From assembly GCA_964570585.1 (NCBI GenBank), contig CAZMYR010000027.1, positions 1-24,400 on the forward strand: a DNA stretch of 24,400 bases, in the 5' to 3' direction. How positions within the stretch are numbered: the first letter of the stretch is position 1; each line of letters starts with the position of its first letter. Of the stretch, positions 1-8,484 are shown one piece after another. Position numbers and translations under genes: made by a program. The notes under the pieces were generated by a model that saw nothing but the letters and a program-made list of their open reading frames with translations, searched no databases and was not told the origin of the DNA. This DNA comes from G020354945 sp964570585. GTDB lineage: Bacteria; Omnitrophota; Gorgyraeia; JABMRG01; JAFGKX01.

Positions 1-1928
1 TATTTAAGTTGGTTAAGTATATTGTTTGATTTATTAATATAGCTGTGAGATATCCCGAGCCTGAAGTCTTTGACGGTCGTTACGATATCTGTATTTATCT
101 CCTTTAACCATTCATGATGGCTCCTGTTATGCGAATCTATAGTCGCATCGGAAGTAATAGTTAACCAATCATAAGGCCTAAGTTCAAGCTCAGTCTCGTA
201 ATTTAAAAATTGCGTTCCGGGAGTGTGCTTGAAATCATAAGTTGTGCCAATATTAAGCCTGGCTAAATCAATGGTTTTTTTATCCTTGCCGCGTTTGGTC
301 TGCAATTTATTCTCCAGCGATAGCCCAATAGCGTTGTTTCTGTCTATTGCATCTATGGAATCGAACTCATATATATTGTCTTTATTCAACGTCGGGGAAG
401 GGTTATAGTTATAACTTATGGTGGGGGTAATAATATGCCTTATATCATTTATCTTTATTCCGAGCGGCGAGCCTTGAGTATAAAATAGCTTATAGAATTT
501 AGTGCTTACATCAACCCCGGTGTAAAATATATCTCTTAAATGAGAATCGCTGCCATAGTCATTTCCGTTAAGGCCCCTGTCGTAATATGTCTGCCTGACT
601 GCAGTATAAGGGGTGACATTAAGAAAAGATAATTTGCTAGCATAAGATAGCTTATTATAAGCGTCAAAACGATTATTGTGATGGATGGGGATATCACTAA
701 CCGGGTCTTCATCGGTGCTTCTTGGAAATTTCCTGTTTAGATTAACCGCGCTAAGTTCACCTGTATAATAAAATCTGCTCTCGCCTATTCTGTTATTATT
801 GATATCAAGTTTAACCTCAGGAAGCCTTTCGACCACGTCTTCAAATCTATTTGCCCGCTTTTCAGTAAGTATGGTTAAATTGTAAAATGGCTGGGTCTTG
901 GTAATCAATAAATACGAATTTGGCTCCGGGTCCTCTTCATATTCTCCGTTGTATTTGCTGTCGAAATAATCCTTTCTAAAATCTTTGTCTCTATATTTAT
1001 ATAATTCAGCCACAGCAGTGGTGTCTTCAAACATTTGCCATTTATGTCTCCACTGCACCAGAAATTTCTCTTCTTCCTGCGTAGGTTCTCCTTTGTCGGC
1101 TGATGTGTAAATGTGGTCTCTTTTCAAATCTCTCTCGTGTATGTAATAGGTCTTTAATATCCCTTTACCTATAATATTGGTATCATAAACATGGTCAATG
1201 CCCCAGGCAAAATCTTTCTTTTCCCTGTAATCCATATGCACATAACCTCTATGATTTGGGTCTAAATTATAGCGCCAGGCAGTTAAAGTAAACATCCCCC
1301 ACTCGGCATTCTTGCCTGGTATAATTGTAACACGGGGGCGGTCATCATCTAAGGGATGGGCATAAACCGGTATCCATAATACCGGAACCGGGCCGGCCCA
1401 GACAGTCGCATCCCTTATGACTACTTTTACATCCGGATATATTAACACCTTTCTGCCCGATATTCTATAATGAGGGGGCCTGTTTTCTTTTTCTAAATCG
1501 CAGCTTGTGATATAACCGTGGTGAACGATAAATTCATCCGGCCCTGTTCTTTCCGCAGATTTGCCCCTGCTATACCATGGCTCTGTATAGCCGGTAAAGT
1601 TAACTACAGTGCCTGTCTCTTTTTCAAAATTATATGTCATTGTTTCGCCTGTAAAAAAGTCCTTCCCTTGAACTATTCTGACATTTCCTTCGGCTTTTGC
1701 ATCTTTGGTATCAGTCCATACAGTGACCTTATCGCAGGTAAGTGTAGTGTCTTTATGTGTTATAACGATGTTGCCTGAACCTACCACCTTTTTCTCCTTT
1801 TCAAAATACTCAATTTCATCTCCGCTGCACACAATGGGCTCATCTATCTCCTCTGCCAATAAATGTGTTATAGAAACAATAAAAACAAGATTGGTTAAAA
1901 TGAAAGCTTTACACAACCTTCTACTCAT
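1..1928 (-). CDS. lptD: LptD/OstA outer-membrane LPS-assembly protein, partial (C-terminus beyond window)
   Basis: I translated this frame directly. It is open from an ATG at 1928 to the window edge, about 642 codons, with a good GGAGG Shine-Dalgarno 4 nt upstream. A short basic N-terminus (MSRRLCK) and a hydrophobic stretch look like a Sec signal peptide ending near LLAEE. Next is an OstA/LptA-like beta-jellyroll segment (CSGDEIEYFEKEKKVVGSG, then D-K-V-T, then AEGNVRIVQG), then alternating aromatic/polar strands typical of the LptD beta-barrel, including the phrases PVLWIPVY and WRYNLDPNHRGY. In known LptD proteins the jellyroll receives lipopolysaccharide from LptA and the barrel inserts it into the outer leaflet. 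The ATG overlaps the ROK kinase stop as ATGA, so the two are translationally linked. The last strands are missing only because the window ends. The family call is strong; whether this cell makes canonical LPS is inference. Confidence 0.88.
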   Translation of the reverse strand, partial: MSRRLCKAFILTNLVFIVSITHLLAEEIDEPIVCSGDEIEYFEKEKKVVGSGNIVITHKDTTLTCDKVTVWTDTKDAKAEGNVRIVQGKDFFTGETMTYNFEKETGTVVNFTGYTEPWYSRGKSAERTGPDEFIVHHGYITSCDLEKENRPPHYRISGRKVLIYPDVKVVIRDATVWAGPVPVLWIPVYAHPLDDDRPRVTIIPGKNAEWGMFTLTAWRYNLDPNHRGYVHMDYREKKDFAWGIDHVYDTNIIGKGILKTYYIHERDLKRDHIYTSADKGEPTQEEEKFLVQWRHKWQMFEDTTAVAELYKYRDKDFRKDYFDSKYNGEYEEDPEPNSYLLITKTQPFYNLTILTEKRANRFEDVVERLPEVKLDINNNRIGESRFYYTGELSAVNLNRKFPRSTDEDPVSDIPIHHNNRFDAYNKLSYASKLSFLNVTPYTAVRQTYYDRGLNGNDYGSDSHLRDIFYTGVDVSTKFYKLFYTQGSPLGIKINDIRHIITPTISYNYNPSPTLNKDNIYEFDSIDAIDRNNAIGLSLENKLQTKRGKDKKTIDLARLNIGTTYDFKHTPGTQFLNYETELELRPYDWLTITSDATIDSHNRSHHEWLKEINTDIVTTVKDFRLGISHSYINKSNNILNQLK

Positions 1929-2896
1929 CCTGCCTCCAGCGCAAGTGAAGCTGCGCCCGTAATCCCTGCCTCATCTACAAAATTAGCTCGCATTACCTTT
2001 AGCACCTTAAGATGCTGGTTCATTGTTCGCCTAACGAGTTCTTTTTTCAACGGAGTGAAAATAAACTTTCCTGCCTTTGATATACCACCGCCAATAATTA
2101 TCCTTTCCGGATTAAGGACATTTACTAAACCGCTTAAACCGATGCCTAAATAAGTGCCTGTTTCCTTCCAAATTTCTATAGAAAACTTATCGCCATTCTT
2201 TGCTGCTTTTGTGAGCAACTCAGGCGTTATCTTCCGCAATTTTCCGCCTACCATATCTACCAAAGATGTCTTTCTCCCCTCTTTGATTCGTTTTATAACT
2301 CTATTTATAATATATTTATTTCCGAGGAATGCTTCCATGCAACCTTTGCTGCCGCAGCCGCATCCTGGTCCGTTTATGTCTATACATATATGGCCTATCT
2401 CTCCTGCAGAATAATTGCTTCCGCGATAAACCGCTCCCTCTATTATAAGGCCGCCTCCAATTCCCGAGCCAAGAGTAACGCATATAGCATTTTTAGCGCC
2501 GCGGCAAGAACCCCACTTAAGCTGGCCGCAAGCAAAGGCGTTCGCATCATTATCTATATATACGGGAATCTTAAAAAATTTGCGTAATATCTTTTTTAAA
2601 GGAACTTCCTTCCAGCCTTTTATATTCGTTAAATCATGGACAATGCCTTTGCTGTAATCTATGGTGCCGGGAATCCCGATACCTATCCCGGATAAATTCC
2701 CTTTAGCTCCTTTATTATCTTTTATAGCCCCATTTATCTCCTCAATCAGCCTTTTAATAAAAGCCTTCTTCGAAACGAACTCTTTAGTAAGAAAAGAGGT
2801 TTTGGAAAGAATTTTACCGCCTCTTTCCACCAGGCCTACTTTAACTAAAGTTGCGCCAATATCAACACCTAATATGTATTTATTTTTCATATACAC
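1925..2896 (-). CDS. ROK-family sugar kinase (glucokinase-like)
   Basis: The protein has 323 residues, normal for a ROK kinase. The N-terminal phosphate-binding motif is VDIGATLVKVGLV (residues 11-23, DIGAT in place of the usual DIGGT). The catalytic aspartate is Asp117 in IDNDANAF. The ROK zinc site is intact: His169 in GEIGHI and cysteines 179, 181 and 186 in the CGCGSKGCMEA motif. It probably phosphorylates glucose or another hexose with ATP in the cytoplasm; the specificity cannot be read from sequence. There is no N-terminal helix-turn-helix, so this is a kinase and not a NagC/XylR-type repressor. The chosen ATG at 2896 lies inside the 3' end of the upstream diguanylate cyclase gene (17-bp overlap). 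The ATG two codons later is an equally possible start. The stop overlaps the lptD start, so the kinase sits in a compact operon. Confidence 0.9.
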   Translation of the reverse strand: MYMKNKYILGVDIGATLVKVGLVERGGKILSKTSFLTKEFVSKKAFIKRLIEEINGAIKDNKGAKGNLSGIGIGIPGTIDYSKGIVHDLTNIKGWKEVPLKKILRKFFKIPVYIDNDANAFACGQLKWGSCRGAKNAICVTLGSGIGGGLIIEGAVYRGSNYSAGEIGHICIDINGPGCGCGSKGCMEAFLGNKYIINRVIKRIKEGRKTSLVDMVGGKLRKITPELLTKAAKNGDKFSIEIWKETGTYLGIGLSGLVNVLNPERIIIGGGISKAGKFIFTPLKKELVRRTMNQHLKVLKVMRANFVDEAGITGAASLALEAG

Positions 2897-4232
2897 ACAC
2901 TCTATTTTTGCCGGCTCCTTTTGCCTTATATAACATCCTGTCTGCTTTTTCTATTAAATTAGACCAACTTTTAGCATCCACCGGATAAGTAGCCACCCCT
3001 ATGCTAATCGTTGCCTTAAGGCTTTCTGCGCTTTCCCTGAGCCTGTTTGCAACAAGCTCTGCGCCTTTTGTATCTGTATCAGGAAAAATTATGCAAAATT
3101 CTTCGCCTCCGTATCTGGCTATAATATCTATTTCACGAATCCCGCCCTTTAGCACAGAGGCTATCTTTTTTAATAACAGGTCTCCTTTCAAGTGTCCGTA
3201 TCTATCATTATAATTTTTAAAGTTGTCTATGTCTATCATAAGCAAAGAAACTCTACTGTTAAAGCGGTCTGCTCTATTCAATTCTTCATTTAAGCGCTCC
3301 AGCATATGCCTCCTAACAAATACGCCTGTCAACCCGTCGGTAATGGCCAACTCTTGAACCAATTCATATAATTTGATGCGCTCCAATGCCATAGAAAACT
3401 GGTTGGCTACCACTGCAAATCTATCTCTTTGCTCAAGGTCTATATCCTCTGCCGCTAAAATTGCATTGGTTTTTTCTCCGGATATTACAGGCGCGGCTAT
3501 AAAAGTATTTAACTCTTCCGGAGGCATAAACTCTTCGGCATCAATTTTGCCTTTTTTAACATCTATTTGAAGCAGTTGTTTTTTGCGTAGCATAAATTTA
3601 AGCAATCCTTCTCCATATTCTATCCCCTCAATCTGTTCCATCTTGGTTTTGGTTATTTGATAAATCTTATCAATCTTCACTGCTTCATCTGAACGGTAGA
3701 GAATAATAAGTTCGCATCTTTTAAACCCGAATGATTTTGTTATAACATCGCGCAAGATGTTTAAAAGGCCTTCAAAGGTAAAGCAAGAGCCCATCCTTTT
3801 TACTGAATGGTAAAGGTTGCTCATCTCAGACGCCTTATTTTCTAGATGAGCCCTGGAAACATTTACCTGAGCGGCTGTTGAGTTCGATTTTGTAAATTTT
3901 TCCTTTAATAGCCTAATGTTATCCTGCTTATAATCTTTTAATTTATCAAAAAATCTATCTATTCCGATTGATAATAAAGCGCAGCCGATAAATAAGGAGA
4001 TACTCTGGGCTACTTCAGTTGCCGATGCGCCTCCATGCATCAAGGTCAAACCCAGAACACAACAAAATGATGTTAGCAATAATGTGCTAAATACCCTGAA
4101 AAAATAGCCGCTGATAACAATAGGGATAATGCAAAGGTTAAAAACAAAATAATAATCCTTTATCTGGGTGGCGATTAGTAATGATATCGTATATATGAAA
4201 CTGACAAATACTAGTAATATCAACTGGTGCAT
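2880..4232 (-). CDS. Membrane-anchored GAF-GGDEF diguanylate cyclase with intact inhibitory site
   Basis: 450 residues. The first ~95 residues hold about four hydrophobic helices. A linker with coiled-coil character follows, then a GAF-like domain (about residues 140-290), then a GGDEF domain from about 295. The active-site signature is GGEEF (residues 375-379) preceded by the conserved D-x-LTG start of the domain (ITDGLTGVFVRRHM). An RxxD inhibitory site (R-E-I-D) lies exactly five residues before GGEEF, as in product-inhibited cyclases. It should make cyclic di-GMP from two GTP at the inner membrane, gated by a GAF-sensed or membrane signal. The start overlaps the preceding GGDEF gene by 13 bp and the stop overlaps the ROK kinase by 17 bp. 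No EAL or HD-GYP phosphodiesterase is in the window. Confidence 0.9.
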   Translation of the reverse strand: MHQLILLVFVSFIYTISLLIATQIKDYYFVFNLCIIPIVISGYFFRVFSTLLLTSFCCVLGLTLMHGGASATEVAQSISLFIGCALLSIGIDRFFDKLKDYKQDNIRLLKEKFTKSNSTAAQVNVSRAHLENKASEMSNLYHSVKRMGSCFTFEGLLNILRDVITKSFGFKRCELIILYRSDEAVKIDKIYQITKTKMEQIEGIEYGEGLLKFMLRKKQLLQIDVKKGKIDAEEFMPPEELNTFIAAPVISGEKTNAILAAEDIDLEQRDRFAVVANQFSMALERIKLYELVQELAITDGLTGVFVRRHMLERLNEELNRADRFNSRVSLLMIDIDNFKNYNDRYGHLKGDLLLKKIASVLKGGIREIDIIARYGGEEFCIIFPDTDTKGAELVANRLRESAESLKATISIGVATYPVDAKSWSNLIEKADRMLYKAKGAGKNRVCVYEK

Positions 4233-5650
4233 ACTTTATTACGCCCTTCCTTCTTTGCTTTATAGAGGGAGAAATCCATCTTCTTAAGCAAATCTTCTTC
4301 ATTAGATGCGTCGTCCGGAAATGATGCTACGCCGGCGGAAATTGTTATTTTTGTCTCCTGCCGCCTTAAAATAAAAGGAGTTGATTCTATGTCTTTTCTT
4401 ATATTCTCAGCTATTGATTTAGCTTTTCCTTTTCCTTCCCCCGGAAACAAAATCACAAATTCCTCTCCGCCGTAACGAGCCAGGATGTCTGTTTCTGCAG
4501 TATTTCCCCGCATAATATCAGTTATACCCATTAGCACTTTATCGCCCGCAGCATGCCCGTATTTATCGTTGTAATCCTTAAAATGGTCTATATCTAACAT
4601 AAGAATAGAAAGTTTAGATTTTTTTTCCCTGCATAGATTAAATTCTTCGGTTAATCTTTCTTTGAAATAGCGATGCACATATAATCCGGTAAGGCTATCT
4701 GTTATGGCCAAGCCTTCAGTTTTAATATAAAGGCGGGCATTATTAATCGCTGCGCTGGATAAATCTGATATAAAATCTAACAACCTTAGGTCGTCTGCTG
4801 CATAGGCGTTTTTTTCTTTACTGTCAAGGCGCAAGATTCCTATAATTCTGTGCTGGATAATTAAAGGGACTGCTATCAGGGAATTAAATTGAGGTTTTTC
4901 TTTATTCTGCTTGTAATCAAACCTGAAATCGCAGGTTATATCGGATATTTGTAAAGGTTGCCTTTTATTAAAGACCCATTTATCAAAAATATCACTCTTT
5001 TTGGAAGGAGAGGCTGTTATTTGTTTCGATTTACAAGAGTGTAGCACTAAATCCCGGGCATCTTCGGTTACCAGGAACAACTTTGCTTCATCTGTCTTTC
5101 CGATTATCTCATAAGCCTTATCTATTGTAAGCTCATAAATTTCATCTAAAGAAAGTTCGGCATTAAAGGCTTCGCCAAGGTCTTTAAGCTTATTGTATCT
5201 ATCTAATTTAAAATAAAACGCTTCTGTAAGTTCGGCATCCTTTTTTAAGCGGTCGTCTAAAAGATTCTGCTCTTCCTGTATTCTGCTTACCTTTTCGTCT
5301 TCTTCTAATAACAGAGCGTTGCTTTTTTTATAAAATAGATAGGACGGTATGGCTACACCTATCATTATGATTATTTGGAAATTATATATCAATGAATTTA
5401 AGCTCAAAGATACTAACATAATCAACGGAACAGAAAGAATGAAAAAGGCCAGCCCGCCTACTGAGCCCATAGCCTGCCAGATTAGAATAAAACCTAAACT
5501 CAACAAAATAAAACCATAGGGAGTAACATTTCCTAACGAAGCCGAGCCGGTAGCTATCTTTGAAAAGCCGAAAACAAATAAAGATGTAGCAATTGCAAAG
5601 GTTGCAATAGATATAAACGCACAGATTATTCTATATCTTTGGGGATACAT
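4220..5650 (-). CDS. Membrane-anchored GAF-GGDEF diguanylate cyclase lacking the I-site arginine
   Basis: 476 residues with the same layout as its downstream neighbour: about four N-terminal membrane helices (to ~residue 110), a charged coiled-coil linker, a GAF domain (about 150-310) and a C-terminal GGDEF domain with GGEEF at 394-398. The RxxD inhibitory position here reads AETD, so the arginine is absent and product inhibition through this site is not expected. The shared architecture and adjacency suggest an old tandem duplication, now diverged. The ATG at 5650 has no clear Shine-Dalgarno, and a palindromic repeat begins only 10 bp upstream, so the native leader may have been altered by the repeat. 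Predicted activity is cyclic di-GMP synthesis at the inner membrane; the sensed signal is unknown. Confidence 0.88.
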   Translation of the reverse strand: MYPQRYRIICAFISIATFAIATSLFVFGFSKIATGSASLGNVTPYGFILLSLGFILIWQAMGSVGGLAFFILSVPLIMLVSLSLNSLIYNFQIIIMIGVAIPSYLFYKKSNALLLEEDEKVSRIQEEQNLLDDRLKKDAELTEAFYFKLDRYNKLKDLGEAFNAELSLDEIYELTIDKAYEIIGKTDEAKLFLVTEDARDLVLHSCKSKQITASPSKKSDIFDKWVFNKRQPLQISDITCDFRFDYKQNKEKPQFNSLIAVPLIIQHRIIGILRLDSKEKNAYAADDLRLLDFISDLSSAAINNARLYIKTEGLAITDSLTGLYVHRYFKERLTEEFNLCREKKSKLSILMLDIDHFKDYNDKYGHAAGDKVLMGITDIMRGNTAETDILARYGGEEFVILFPGEGKGKAKSIAENIRKDIESTPFILRRQETKITISAGVASFPDDASNEEDLLKKMDFSLYKAKKEGRNKVCTS

Positions 5651-5659
5651 AGAATTTAA

Positions 5660-5715
5660 AAATGGTGCCAGGCACCATTTACGGCACCTCCGTTTATGGT
5701 GCCTGGCACCATTTT
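5660..5715. repeat. Pair of REP-like palindromes (core TGGTGCCAGGCACCA and its complement)
   Basis: Two near-perfect palindromes, 5660-5680 and 5696-5715, with the core TGGTGCC-A/T-GGCACCA, are separated by 15 bp that contain a further GGCACC half-site. The second copy is the reverse complement of the first, giving a two-hairpin unit like a REP/BIME. The unit fills the gap between the ABC ATPase and the downstream GGDEF gene, and the right-hand copy reaches the first base of the ATPase stop codon. REP elements of this type are often mobilised by Y1 (RAYT) transposases; none is present here. Confidence 0.8.
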
Positions 5716-6818
5716 TACACTATTGCCTGTTCAGTCTTAACATCAAAGAAATGCACTTTGTTCATATCAAAGACTAACTCAAGGTCTTGATTAACTGCCG
5801 GTTTATGATGCCCGCCGACCCGGGCAACAAACGTATGCTTACCGCTATTAAGGTGTAAGAAAGCTTCGGCTCCCATAGGTTCGTATACCTCGCAGTTCGC
5901 AGTAACAACATTTTCTTCAGGCGCCTCCTGAACAAATAATCTATCGTATATATCCTCAGGCCTTATTCCAAAAATAACCTCTTTGTCAACATAGGGGATG
6001 AGTTTATCCGCTATCTCATCAAGTATCCTTACCGTGAAATTGCCTTCGTTGAAATAAAATTTTTCGTCTTTTTTTATTATCTGGCCATTTATAAAATTCA
6101 TCGCAGGCGAACCTATGAAACCTGCCACGAACTTGTTTTTTGGTTTATCATAAAGCACAATTGGGTCATCAATCTGCTGTATTGCACCTTCTTTCATAAC
6201 TACTATTCTGGTGCCCATTGTCATAGCTTCTACCTGATCATGGGTTACGTATATCATTGTAGTTTGAAGCCTGGTATGAAGCTTGCTAATCTCTGTTCTC
6301 ATCTGGACACGCAATTTGGCGTCCAGATTACTCAAAGGCTCATCAAATAAAAAGACCAGCGGTTTTCTTACTATCGCTCTGCCTACGGCAACTCTCTGCT
6401 GTTCGCCGCCGGAGAGCTCTTTAGGGCGTTTATTTAAATGTTTGGTAATATTGAGAATCTGGGCAGCATCTTTTACTCTCTGGTCTATTTCTGATTTTGG
6501 AAACTTGCGAAGTTTAAGCCCAAAAGCCATATTTTCATACACAGTCATATGCGGGTAAAGTGCATAATTCTGAAATACCATCGCAATATTTCTATCTTTG
6601 GCCGGGACATCATTTACCATTTTATCTCCGATCCAAATCTTTCCTGTAGTAGCCTCTTCCAGGCCCGCTATCATCCTTAAGAATGTAGATTTTCCGCATC
6701 CGGAAGGGCCTACCAGAACGAGAAATTCTTTACTTTCAATGCCTAAATTGATATCCTTCACTGCATATACATTTGGAGGGAATTTTTTGCTGACATTTCT
6801 TAAGCTAACCTGAGCCAT
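5715..6818 (-). CDS. ABC transporter ATP-binding protein, MsmK/UgpC (sugar uptake) type
   Basis: 367 residues, the usual length for this subfamily. The motifs appear in order: Walker A GPSGCGKST (about 38-46), Q-loop in MVFQNYALYPHM, signature LSGGEQQRVAVGRA, Walker B VFLFDEPLSNLDAKLR and switch histidine in YVTHDQVEAM. The C-terminal third is a regulatory TOBE/MOP-like region (FGIRPEDIYDR and following). Members power carbohydrate or glycerol-3-phosphate importers and one ATPase often serves several transporters. No permease or binding protein is nearby, so it may be a shared 'orphan' ATPase, which fits with a sugar kinase further down the operon. The stop codon TAA falls at the edge of a palindromic repeat, so the last residues may have been set by that insertion. 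Confidence 0.92.
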   Translation of the reverse strand: MAQVSLRNVSKKFPPNVYAVKDINLGIESKEFLVLVGPSGCGKSTFLRMIAGLEEATTGKIWIGDKMVNDVPAKDRNIAMVFQNYALYPHMTVYENMAFGLKLRKFPKSEIDQRVKDAAQILNITKHLNKRPKELSGGEQQRVAVGRAIVRKPLVFLFDEPLSNLDAKLRVQMRTEISKLHTRLQTTMIYVTHDQVEAMTMGTRIVVMKEGAIQQIDDPIVLYDKPKNKFVAGFIGSPAMNFINGQIIKKDEKFYFNEGNFTVRILDEIADKLIPYVDKEVIFGIRPEDIYDRLFVQEAPEENVVTANCEVYEPMGAEAFLHLNSGKHTFVARVGGHHKPAVNQDLELVFDMNKVHFFDVKTEQAIV

Positions 6819-6837
6819 TTTTGTATACTTCTTAATG

Positions 6838-6880
6838 TGCTATTGTGTTATTGCGTCGAAACGCTATAACGAACAACGCT
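6838..6880. repeat. Hairpin repeat, copy A (GTTATTGCGT / ACGCTATAAC)
   Basis: GTTATTGCGT at 6847-6856 pairs with ACGCTATAAC at 6861-6870 around a CGAA loop, with one mismatch. Nearly the same sequence recurs at 10428-10490. Both copies lie between two minus-strand genes, here between accD and the ABC ATPase. It looks like a small dispersed extragenic palindrome, not a terminator, as there is no T-tract. Confidence 0.7.
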
Positions 6881-6884
6881 ACAT

Positions 6885-7742
6885 CTATGCCAAATACTCC
6901 AGTATTTTCGATATAGTCTCTTTCATCTGGGTCCTGCTAACAATCATATCTATAAGGCCATGCTCAAGTAAAAATTCTGAACGTTGAAATCCTTCCGGAA
7001 GCTTCTGCTTTATGGTCTGCTCAATAACTCTCGGGCCTGTAAAGCCTATCAATGCCTTTGGCTCTGCCATTATAATATCACCTAACGAGGCAAAGCTGGC
7101 CATTACCCCGGCCATAGTCGGGTGGGTAAGTACAGATATAAATAGATTTCCTTTTTTATGCAGTCTTGAGATTGCTGCGGAGGTTTTAGCCATCTGCATT
7201 AAAGAGAACAACCCTTCATACATTCTGGCGCCACCGCCCGAACCTGATATTATAACAAGAGGAAATTTCCTCTCAATAGCCAATTCAGCAGCCCGGGTTA
7301 TCTTTTCTCCGACTACGGAACCCATAGACCCCATTATAAATCTTGAATCTGTTACCGCTAAAACTACATCTGCCCCATTTATCTTTCCGGTGCCGTATAT
7401 TACTGCTTCTTTCATGCCGGTGGCATTTTGGTCTTCTTTCAATTTATTCTTATATGTTTTTGGCCCTTTGAATCCAAGAGGGTCAGCTGAAGTTATGTCT
7501 TTGTCAAATTCTTTAAAGGTGCCTTTATCAATAGTGATGTCCACCCGTTCCAGGGCACCTATTACAAAATGGTAATCGCACTTAGGACAAACTTTTAAAT
7601 TCTCCTGGAGAGCTTTGTTGTATATTATCTCTCCGCAGCCTCCGCATTTTGTCCACAAACCACCGGGTATATCCTTTTTCTTCTGTTGTTTAAATTTCTT
7701 AGCTCTTACGATAGTATATTTTGATTTTCTAAATATAGGCAT
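6885..7742 (-). CDS. accD: Acetyl-CoA carboxylase carboxyltransferase subunit beta
   Basis: 285 residues, normal for bacterial AccD. The N-terminal zinc ribbon is present (WTKCGGCGEIIYNK, then VCPKCDYHF). The crotonase-like carboxyltransferase core follows, with the oxyanion-forming glycine-rich segment ISGSGGGARMYEGLFSLMQM and the GFTGPRVIEQT motif. With AccA it transfers carboxyl from carboxybiotin to acetyl-CoA, making malonyl-CoA for fatty acid synthesis. accA is not adjacent. The gene starts 3 bp after the stop of the corrinoid protein gene, implying cotranscription, although no metabolic link between the two is obvious. The Shine-Dalgarno is weak (GGGG about 9 nt upstream). Confidence 0.95.
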   Translation of the reverse strand: MPIFRKSKYTIVRAKKFKQQKKKDIPGGLWTKCGGCGEIIYNKALQENLKVCPKCDYHFVIGALERVDITIDKGTFKEFDKDITSADPLGFKGPKTYKNKLKEDQNATGMKEAVIYGTGKINGADVVLAVTDSRFIMGSMGSVVGEKITRAAELAIERKFPLVIISGSGGGARMYEGLFSLMQMAKTSAAISRLHKKGNLFISVLTHPTMAGVMASFASLGDIIMAEPKALIGFTGPRVIEQTIKQKLPEGFQRSEFLLEHGLIDMIVSRTQMKETISKILEYLA

Positions 7743-7745
7743 TTT

Positions 7746-8384
7746 TTATAACCCCAGCAGTTCCTTTACCTTATCCACTGCAGACGATGCATTATCCGCA
7801 TAGCCATCTGCTCCTATTTCATCCGCATATTCTTGAGTAACCGGCGCGCCTCCGATGATAGCCTTTATCTTAGCGTTTAAATTCTCGCTTTTTAATAAAT
7901 CAATCGTGGCTTTCATAGACGGCATAGAGGTGGTAATAAGTGAAGACATCGCTATAACTTCTGCGTCGCTCTTAATGGCCTCGTCAATAAACCGCCTGGG
8001 GGCTACATCTATACCTAAATCGATAACTGAAAAGCCACCCCCTTTAAGCATCATTGACACTAAATTTTTACCTATATCGTGTAAATCACCCCTTGCTGTG
8101 CCAATGACTATTTTCCCTGCAGGGTTGACTCCGGCCTTAACCAAAAGCGGCTCTAAGATATCCAACCCGGCTTGCATAGTCTTTGCTGATATAAGCACCT
8201 CCGGGACAAAGATTTCATTAGATTTGAATTTCTCGCCAACAATAGACATACCGGCTATGAGCCCTTTATTCAGTATATCCTTCACCGGAACGCCATCAGA
8301 TATTGCTCTTTTTACAAGAATTGGTATGCCGGCAATATTTCCTGTAAATATTGCATTTTTTACATTATCCCACTTTGTGTCCAT
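7746..8384 (-). CDS. Cobalamin (corrinoid)-binding protein of the methyltransferase-partner type
   Basis: 212 residues in two parts: an N-terminal helical cap domain (about 1-85) and a C-terminal B12-binding Rossmann-like domain. The cobalt-ligating motif DxHxxG is DLHDIG (residues 100-105) with His102 as lower axial ligand. The following S-L (MSSLITTSM) and GG (AIIGGAP) motifs complete the B12 signature. Length and architecture match MtbC/MttC/MtmC-like corrinoid proteins, which carry a methyl group between a substrate methyltransferase and an acceptor enzyme. No methyltransferase, vitamin-B12 reactivase or MetH-type domain is in the window, so substrate and partner are unknown. It heads a two-gene unit with accD. 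There is no good Shine-Dalgarno before the ATG. Confidence 0.9.
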   Translation of the reverse strand: MDTKWDNVKNAIFTGNIAGIPILVKRAISDGVPVKDILNKGLIAGMSIVGEKFKSNEIFVPEVLISAKTMQAGLDILEPLLVKAGVNPAGKIVIGTARGDLHDIGKNLVSMMLKGGGFSVIDLGIDVAPRRFIDEAIKSDAEVIAMSSLITTSMPSMKATIDLLKSENLNAKIKAIIGGAPVTQEYADEIGADGYADNASSAVDKVKELLGL

Positions 8385-8407
8385 TTTATATATTTAATAT
8401 AAGCCAT

Positions 8408-8435
8408 ATATTAACATAAAGCAACAAAATATCAA
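8408..8435 (-). promoter_or_regulatory. Possible promoter for the corrinoid protein-accD unit
   Basis: On the minus strand, TTGATA (8430-8435) and TAATAT (8408-8413) are separated by 16 bp. The site lies downstream of the ncRNA terminator and 24 bp before the ATG. The stretch is AT-rich, so chance matches are likely. Confidence 0.35.
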
Positions 8436-8437
8436 GC

Positions 8438-8484
8438 AAAAAAAGAGGCCGCTGAAAAACCCATAAAATGCCTCAGCGGCCTCT
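8438..8484 (-). terminator. Strong intrinsic terminator ending the 8.4-8.75 kb RNA
   Basis: On the minus strand a 12-bp perfect GC-rich stem, AGAGGCCGCTGA (8473-8484) with TCAGCGGCCTCT (8444-8455), closes a 17-nt loop. It is followed at once by seven U residues (8438-8444, sharing one base with the stem). This is a textbook Rho-independent terminator. It lies 54 bp before the corrinoid gene start, so it either ends a free-standing RNA or acts as a conditional attenuator for that gene. Confidence 0.92.

Noticed and set aside
7012..7575. Long plus-strand ORF opposite accD
   Set aside because: It is antisense to a clearly conserved gene, has no recognisable domains, and reflects accD codon use.
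7855..8397. Plus-strand ORF of 180 codons opposite the corrinoid protein
   Set aside because: Shadow of the B12-binding gene; its composition is that of a complement frame and it has no motif or ribosome site.
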